The notes under the pieces: generated by a model
What the model saw: the letters and a program-made list of their open reading frames with translations, nothing else
Told to the model about the DNA's origin: nothing
Database searches by the model: none
Position numbers and translations under genes: made by a program
Shown: positions 22,096 to 27,459 of the stretch, piece by piece
Layout of the letters: each line of letters begins with the position of its first letter
Position numbering within the stretch: the stretch's first letter is position 1
DNA from: an uncultured Eggerthellaceae bacterium
GTDB lineage: Bacteria > Actinomycetota > Coriobacteriia > Coriobacteriales > Eggerthellaceae
DNA length: 27,459 nt
Reading direction: 5' to 3'
Assembly (NCBI GenBank): GCA_902497215.1
Contig: CABVEH010000001.1
Span: 1-27,459 of the forward strand

Positions 22096-25000
22096 CTACT
22101 CTTCTTGGCTCTTCTTCTTTCGCTTCAGGAAGAACAGTAGGAAGCATCCTCCGGCCAAGGCCAACAGCAGAAGAGATCCGCCTACTGCGACGGGAAGCCA
22201 GTCCATGGCCCCGGCTTGACTCGAGCCTGCCGCATTCGCGCTTCCGGAAGAAAGCGCGTTGCCGTTATCGGAAATGGCCGACTTCGCCTTGCCCGTTCCT
22301 CCCGTGCTGGCCAAGGGCGTCTCGTCGTCGGCGATGATCTCGCCTTCCGCCGCCTGGTTGCTCGGCTCAAGCGCGGTCGTCTCGTTCACCACGGGCGCGG
22401 AGCCATTGCCGCCTGTGTTTTGGGAAGGCGTCGTAGCACCCTGCCCGCCCGTCGGTTGATACACCACGACGAATCCGCCATTGCCTCCCTGGTTGCCAGT
22501 CTGGCTGCCGCCCTGCGAAGCGGAAGGCAGTGCGGGTATGACACGGGTCATGACGTGCGAGGCGTCATGCGCGCACACGCTTCGCTCCACGCCCGCGACG
22601 CCGGCAGACGCAGGCGTAAGCACGGTCCATGCCCCCCAGCTGTGCCCGAGAGCAGCCACAAGCCGTTGCTGCCCAACGCCACAGGAGACGCATGTGCGTG
22701 CGCTTACGCCGGCGGTGGTGCAGGTTGGGCTGGTCACGGTGGCCCAATTGCCCCACGTGTGGCCAAGGGCGGGAATGGCCTCGACATGGACCTCGCCGCA
22801 GATGGAGCACGCATGCCTGTGCGACCCCGCAGCAGTGCACGACGCGTCGGAGATGGGCTGCCATTCGCCCCACGCATGCTCGTGGTCGGCGAACTTCACG
22901 TCGCTGGTCACCACTATGGCGACGTCCTGGTCGAACTCGCCATCGCCGTTCCAGTCGAAGCGGTAGCGATACATCAGCTTGCCGTCGTCGCCCGCGTACT
23001 GCCTCATGTATTCGGGGCTGACCATGGCCCAGTACTGGCCATCCGATTGAATTGCCGCGGATTCCGTCCAGTCAGAAGAGGAGCCGTCGTCCTCCCACCA
23101 TTTGGATATCTTCTGATAGACGGCGTTGCTCGGATTGACCCATTCGGGCACCGACACGTTTATGCCTGCCCACCATTTGTTGGGAGCGCGACCGTCGTCG
23201 TTGCCCTCTTCCACGAACTCAAGGGTGGCATCCCCGTCGAAGACCGCAACGTTCCTGTTGACCTTTCCGTCGCCGTAGGCCGAAACGGTCCCGGCAAAGC
23301 TGTAGATGTTGGCCACGCCGTACACGCCTTCGTAAATGAACACCGGGATGAAGCCCTCGGCGCAGTTCTTCTCGGCGACCTCGCTGCTGAACAAGCCGCC
23401 GGAGATGGCGATGGTGGTGACGTCGGCCTTGTCTTCGTTGGCAGCTTTCTCGCCCAACGCTTCGGCGCCGTTTGCTGCTGCGAACTCTCCTCCGGAAATA
23501 ACCAAGCTTGCGGGCACTTCGTTCTTCTTCATGTTCTGCACGGTGACGGCATGCCCGTTGACGCTGCTGAACAGGCCGTCGGTGATGACGACGTCAAGGT
23601 TGGGGCTGGTTACGCACTTGTCGTACATCTGGGAACATACCAGAAGTGCCGAGCCTTCAACGCACGCCCCTCCGCCGGTGGGCAGCCCTTCGATGGGTTC
23701 GCCCATTCCGCTTATGGTGCCTCCCTCGATGGTGATGGTTCCCATCCTGGCCTCGATGCCGGTATCACCCTCGATTGCAGCAGAGCCTCCGACGGTCAAG
23801 CTTCCTTCGGCCGGCCAGTATATTGCAGTGCCGCCCGAGGAAACCACTTCGCCGCCCGTTATGACCGCAGTGGTGCCAGCGGAGCCGAGGTTGTTCAGAC
23901 CGATGCCCTGAATGCTGCCGTTTATCCTGCCGCCCGTCATGTTAAAAGTGCTGACGCCGCTGGATTCGGAATATGCGTTCCCGCTGAACGTGCTGAGCGA
24001 CACCGCATATGGGCCCTCTATCACGCCTCCGGCCACCACGACGTGATAGCTGTTGGCCACGATTGCGCCGTAATTTTCCGGCTTGGGGTTGTCGTAGGAT
24101 TCGCTGCGCACGAGGCCGCCATTGACGGTTATCGTTCCCATCTTGTTCTTGTTGTTAGTCAAGCCGTTTATGGCCATGTGAGGGGAAACAACCTGGCCGT
24201 CGTTGACCATAAGGTTGGCGCCCAGCTGAACATGGACGGCAGTGTCGTTGACGGAACGGACGGTGCCTCCGTTCACCTGGACGTCAGCGGAGGTTTCGTT
24301 CGCCATGATTCCCTTGACCAGGCCGAAAACCTCGCCGCCGTTGACCACGACGGTGCCGTTGCTGTCGTAGATTCCGTACTTGTTGCCCTGCAGCGTTCCG
24401 CCGTCTACGGTCACGGAGCTTCCAGCGAATTGGCGAACCGCGAACCCGCCCTTTATCGTTGCGCCGTCCCCGACGACAAGCTTGCCTGCGGGCGCAGACT
24501 CGTTGGCGGCGGAAACGCGGATGCCTTCGCCGCTGTAGACTGTGCCGTCATTGTTGCTGACGTAGGAAGCCTTTCCGTCGATGGTGCCCTCTCCTTTAAC
24601 GACCAGCTCGCCTCCGGCGGAAACCTCTATCGCCATAGGCGCATTCCGTTTGTTGGCGCTTTTGACTATGGCATGCCCGTTCAGGTCGAGAACGACCCTC
24701 TTTCTCACGGAGATGCAGTTGCCCCGGTCGGTTTCGTCCACCGACACGTCCGCGACCAGCACGACGGGGACGCCGTAGGGATCCACGTCGATGGCTTCCT
24801 GAAGGCTGTTGTAGTAGTTTTCGCCGACCTTCGCGACGGCTATCTTCTCGGTTACGTTCGCCTTCTCATTGCCGTACACCACCTGGGGAGTGGTGCCTCC
24901 GACGAACGTCACCTCGGTCATGCTCAGAGACACGCCGTTGCCTTCGGACTCGTTGGCGTAAACGTACACGCATGGGAACAGTTCGTTGTTGTCCCCCTCG

Positions 25001-27243
25001 ACCTTCACCGTGGAGTTGGAGATGCTGACGTTCGAAGGATACTGGTACGCTTTGCCGCCCTTGTTGCCTATGGTTATCGCGGCCAGGTTCACCATGTTCC
25101 CAGAACCCCAGTCCCGGCTTTCGAAGTAGTTTGCCATGCTTTCGGCGTCGCTGCGGTCGCCCGGGTAGCTTTGGACGATCGTGCTGTTCCTGATGTCGGC
25201 GGTTCCGCCGCGCACGACGACCCCTTGCAGCTGGCCTGACACGGTGCAGTTGTCCATCGCAAGGTAGCCTGGCACGTTCATAAGCACCGGCGTGTTGCCC
25301 GTGAAGGCGGAGTCCATGAGGTACACGACGACGCCGTAGTTGTCAGGAGAGCCTGCGTTCGTGGCAATCGCGTAGCTTTCGGGAGCATGGATGGCCGAAC
25401 CGCTCACTGTCACGCTCGCACCTTCGCCCGTCGGCTGCAACGCGGCGCCGTCGGTTTCGAAGCTGGTTATCCCGTCGAGCGCGACCGAGCTTCCGGCAAG
25501 CACGGATATGACGCTGTTGTTCACGGCCGCCACGCCGTTGGCCTTGATGGAGCCGTTTCGTATGGTCAGGCTTCCACCGTTCTGCACCGTTATGCCGTTT
25601 GCCCCCACGCCTGTCACGTTAAGAACGTGGGCGCCCAGGTCGATTGCAAGGGCTTTTTCTACGACGATGTCGCCTTCAGCCGCAGACCATTCCGCATCGG
25701 CCAGCAACGAGATGGTGGCCCCGTTTCCGGCCACGCCGAATGCGTCCTTCAGCGATGCGTAGTACTTGCCATCCACCTCGGCCACCGTGTCGGCGCTATC
25801 CGCCGTGCGAGGCGCCACGGTCACCGAGTTATCGCCGAGCTGCTGGGTGCTGGCCAGGCTTATGTAGGGAGTCGCGCTATCAAGGTTGGCCCCGACGAAC
25901 GTGCCTCCGTTGATTTCCAGCGTTCCACCTGGCTTGTCGCCGAAGTTGATCAGATTCTTGGCAGGGCCTTGCTCGAAGCTGCCGCCGTTGATGCGCACGA
26001 CCGCGTCGCCGGGATTGCCCCCGTTGTCGGACGGGTTCTCGTTCACCAGGTAAAGGCAGGCGTTTGCGCCCGTAGTGGAGAACTTGCCGCCGTCGACGAC
26101 ACAGGTTGCGGCCTCCATGCCTTCCTTGCCGCTTACGTACAGCGCGTAGAAGGTGCTGCCGACATGGTTGTTCTGGCACGGGTTGGTGTAGAAGGTGCCG
26201 CCCGAGACGTAGACGCTGGCGCCACCGACCGAGGCCAGCGCGCCTTGCGTGCCGTGGACCTTGACGTCCTCGTCGGACGTGGGGACGATGCGCATCGTCC
26301 CGCTGACGCCGTTTTCGTCGCGGTTGTTCAAGGCGTAGGCGAATGGAGTTTTACACCCGGAACACGCCAGCGTCTCGAACTCGCCTTTGTAAATGACGGC
26401 CTCTCCGGCGTTGTACACCGCACCGGTGCCGGCGAAGTAGCCGTCGTGGACCGTCAGGTGCGACCCGATTCCGTTGCGAATGGCAGCGCCGTCGCCCATG
26501 ACGCTTCCGACGTAGCGGCCATTGATGATAGTAAGCGTGCCGTCGTTTCGTATGGCGCCGTAACCGCTGTTGCTCGCACTGCTGTCGATGGTGCCGTTGC
26601 CGGTGACGGTAAGCGTTCCGTTGTTGACGATGGGGCGCCCGGCAAAGTCTGCAGCGACCGTGATGCTGTGCCCTGCCATGTCGAAGAAGATGGTCTTCCC
26701 CGTGTCCACGGTGGCGATGGCGTCGGTAGGCATGTCGACGATGTCTGAAACCAAGGTGACGACGTCGGCGTTGACGGCGGCGTTGAAGGCCGCCTTCAAG
26801 GTGTCGTAGTGAACGTTTCCGATGGCGGCCTGATGTGTGCAGGTTCCATCGGCACATGGGCCGTCTGCCTGAGGCGCTGCACCCGCGCCAACTTCTTGAG
26901 CCTGGTATCCCGCAACATCGGAAGGCGTCGCAGCCGCGTTGAAGGCTTGACCGTCGACGTCGGCTTCCATGCCGGCGCCTTCGGCTCCCTCGGAGTCGCC
27001 GCTTTCCAAGCCTGCGCCTGCGTCGTCCACGACGGGAACGAACGCGGACGTGCTCATCAATGCCTGGTCGTCATGAAGCCCGGCAACGTCTTCGGCTTCT
27101 AGGGCCTTCTCCTTTTCGGCTTCGCCCCAAGCCCATGCCATGCCGGCGATGGGGATCATGCCGAGCACCAGCACAAGGGCGGCGAACGCAGCCGCCGTCT
27201 TCGAGAATTTCTTCTGTTTTGAGGATTCGTTTGTGAAGGCCAC
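22096..27243 (-). CDS. Giant secreted beta-helix surface protein with C-terminal membrane anchor
   Basis: A 1715-residue cell-surface protein. The GTG at 27243 was chosen because GGAAGGA lies about 7 nt upstream and it opens a classical signal peptide (basic residues 9-15, hydrophobic core 17-34, likely cleavage after AWA near 38); an ATG at 27390 lies upstream of the predicted -10 box. An acidic linker is followed by three modules, each beginning with a Y-x-SL/TL-x-x-A-F/I motif (near residues 145, 490 and 805) and continuing as right-handed beta-helix coils rich in xVNGGTV / ITGGEV units. Residues ~1450-1570 hold Cys/Trp repeats (GHTWGNWATVTSPTC and similar, with CxxC pairs). A Gly/Asn/Ser-rich spacer, LASTG (1644-1648), TM (1682-1706) and KRKKK tail end it. 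Probable adhesin or matrix-binding protein; the ligand is unknown. Confidence 0.88.
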   Translation of the reverse strand: MAFTNESSKQKKFSKTAAAFAALVLVLGMIPIAGMAWAWGEAEKEKALEAEDVAGLHDDQALMSTSAFVPVVDDAGAGLESGDSEGAEGAGMEADVDGQAFNAAATPSDVAGYQAQEVGAGAAPQADGPCADGTCTHQAAIGNVHYDTLKAAFNAAVNADVVTLVSDIVDMPTDAIATVDTGKTIFFDMAGHSITVAADFAGRPIVNNGTLTVTGNGTIDSSASNSGYGAIRNDGTLTIINGRYVGSVMGDGAAIRNGIGSHLTVHDGYFAGTGAVYNAGEAVIYKGEFETLACSGCKTPFAYALNNRDENGVSGTMRIVPTSDEDVKVHGTQGALASVGGASVYVSGGTFYTNPCQNNHVGSTFYALYVSGKEGMEAATCVVDGGKFSTTGANACLYLVNENPSDNGGNPGDAVVRINGGSFEQGPAKNLINFGDKPGGTLEINGGTFVGANLDSATPYISLASTQQLGDNSVTVAPRTADSADTVAEVDGKYYASLKDAFGVAGNGATISLLADAEWSAAEGDIVVEKALAIDLGAHVLNVTGVGANGITVQNGGSLTIRNGSIKANGVAAVNNSVISVLAGSSVALDGITSFETDGAALQPTGEGASVTVSGSAIHAPESYAIATNAGSPDNYGVVVYLMDSAFTGNTPVLMNVPGYLAMDNCTVSGQLQGVVVRGGTADIRNSTIVQSYPGDRSDAESMANYFESRDWGSGNMVNLAAITIGNKGGKAYQYPSNVSISNSTVKVEGDNNELFPCVYVYANESEGNGVSLSMTEVTFVGGTTPQVVYGNEKANVTEKIAVAKVGENYYNSLQEAIDVDPYGVPVVLVADVSVDETDRGNCISVRKRVVLDLNGHAIVKSANKRNAPMAIEVSAGGELVVKGEGTIDGKASYVSNNDGTVYSGEGIRVSAANESAPAGKLVVGDGATIKGGFAVRQFAGSSVTVDGGTLQGNKYGIYDSNGTVVVNGGEVFGLVKGIMANETSADVQVNGGTVRSVNDTAVHVQLGANLMVNDGQVVSPHMAINGLTNNKNKMGTITVNGGLVRSESYDNPKPENYGAIVANSYHVVVAGGVIEGPYAVSLSTFSGNAYSESSGVSTFNMTGGRINGSIQGIGLNNLGSAGTTAVITGGEVVSSGGTAIYWPAEGSLTVGGSAAIEGDTGIEARMGTITIEGGTISGMGEPIEGLPTGGGACVEGSALLVCSQMYDKCVTSPNLDVVITDGLFSSVNGHAVTVQNMKKNEVPASLVISGGEFAAANGAEALGEKAANEDKADVTTIAISGGLFSSEVAEKNCAEGFIPVFIYEGVYGVANIYSFAGTVSAYGDGKVNRNVAVFDGDATLEFVEEGNDDGRAPNKWWAGINVSVPEWVNPSNAVYQKISKWWEDDGSSSDWTESAAIQSDGQYWAMVSPEYMRQYAGDDGKLMYRYRFDWNGDGEFDQDVAIVVTSDVKFADHEHAWGEWQPISDASCTAAGSHRHACSICGEVHVEAIPALGHTWGNWATVTSPTCTTAGVSARTCVSCGVGQQRLVAALGHSWGAWTVLTPASAGVAGVERSVCAHDASHVMTRVIPALPSASQGGSQTGNQGGNGGFVVVYQPTGGQGATTPSQNTGGNGSAPVVNETTALEPSNQAAEGEIIADDETPLASTGGTGKAKSAISDNGNALSSGSANAAGSSQAGAMDWLPVAVGGSLLLLALAGGCFLLFFLKRKKKSQEE

Positions 27244-27459
27244 GATCGATCCTTCCCTCGGCAGTCGACATGTCAGCGCGCTGGACGAAACGGCAGTAGG
27301 AAACCACTCGCAGCATGTTGTTCCGTTCAAAGCTGATGGGGTGCGATCGTATTGTTTTCCGCTGCGAGGCGAAACACTCCGATTATACACGCGTACAGGG
27401 TGTTTTTGCCATACCTAGAAGCGAATAAAATAGGTTTCTTCTTGAAGGCGTGCAGTGTG
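27244..27459 (-). promoter_or_regulatory. Promoter and structured leader of the surface-protein gene
   Basis: A perfect -10 box TATAAT lies on the minus strand at 27387-27382; the -35 box is poor (TGGCAA at 18 nt). The resulting leader is about 130 nt. It contains 8-bp arms CTCGCAGC (27307-27314) and GCTGCGAG (27361-27368) that could pair in the RNA around a 46-nt loop. I see no match to a riboswitch class I know. The last 60 bases of the window show no gene. Confidence 0.55.

Noticed and set aside
22216..25239. 1007-codon open frame opposite the surface protein
   Set aside because: Shadow; low-complexity product with no signal peptide or domain, while the minus-strand protein has a complete secretion and anchor architecture.
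23900..27000. Insertion sequence or phage remnants in the repeat-rich surface-protein gene
   Set aside because: The repeats are coding beta-helix units in one intact frame; no transposase, integrase or terminal inverted repeats were seen.
27244..27390. Upstream ATG at 27390 for the surface protein
   Set aside because: It lies upstream of the predicted -10 box (27382-27387) and would place 49 non-secretory residues before a typical signal peptide; the GTG at 27243 has a ribosome site.
1..27459. tRNA, rRNA or other known structured RNA genes
   Set aside because: No cloverleaf, CCA-ending arm or conserved rRNA segment was recognised on either strand in the gaps; a covariance-model search would be needed to exclude small RNAs.

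Overview
The window looks like chromosomal DNA of a high-GC Gram-positive anaerobe, most likely a member of the Coriobacteriia (Eggerthellaceae-like: Eggerthella, Slackia, Adlercreutzia relatives). The grounds are the strong GC bias at third codon positions, a 12-transmembrane LuxR-type regulator beside a molybdopterin oxidoreductase with a short ferredoxin and MFS transporters (a layout typical of gut Eggerthellaceae), a glgB-C-D-A glycogen operon with a GlgD subunit as in Gram-positive bacteria, and a very large beta-helix surface protein. The taxonomic call is inference; no rRNA or tRNA gene is visible.

Layout from left to right. (1) 1-2995, minus strand: start of a GH13 glycosidase running off the left edge, preceded by glycogen phosphorylase glgP with a clear promoter that carries an inverted repeat. 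(2) 2996-10296: a cassette of a small zinc-ribbon protein, an MFS transporter, a 2x[4Fe-4S] ferredoxin-like protein and a cytoplasmic bis-MGD molybdoenzyme (all minus), then divergently a membrane LuxR regulator and a second, paralogous MFS transporter (plus). This has the composition of the catechol/aryl dehydroxylase-type loci of gut Eggerthellaceae; the substrate cannot be read from the sequence. (3) 10406-16678, minus: glgB-glgC-glgD-glgA with overlapping genes. glgB and glgC form one uninterrupted reading frame (1103 residues), and GlgA carries a ~138-residue Lys/Ala/Glu-rich N-terminal extension. (4) 16819-17631, plus: arylamine N-acetyltransferase. (5) 17686-21891, minus: a Pro-rich membrane protein of DUF4190-like build and a hybrid sensor histidine kinase with two receiver domains. 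(6) 22096-27243, minus: a 1715-residue secreted and membrane-anchored beta-helix surface protein with three modules and Cys-rich repeats near its C-terminus.

How the genes work together: GlgC/GlgD make ADP-glucose, GlgA elongates, GlgB branches, and GlgP plus the GH13 enzyme degrade; the two halves of this glycogen system are separated by the oxidoreductase cassette. In that cassette the likely logic is uptake or export of a substrate by the MFS proteins, cytoplasmic reduction by the molybdoenzyme with electrons from the small Fe-S protein, and control by the membrane LuxR protein. The strongest leads are the dehydroxylase-like cassette, the GlgB-GlgC fusion (or one-base artefact), the GlgA extension, and several unassigned inverted and direct repeats at promoters.
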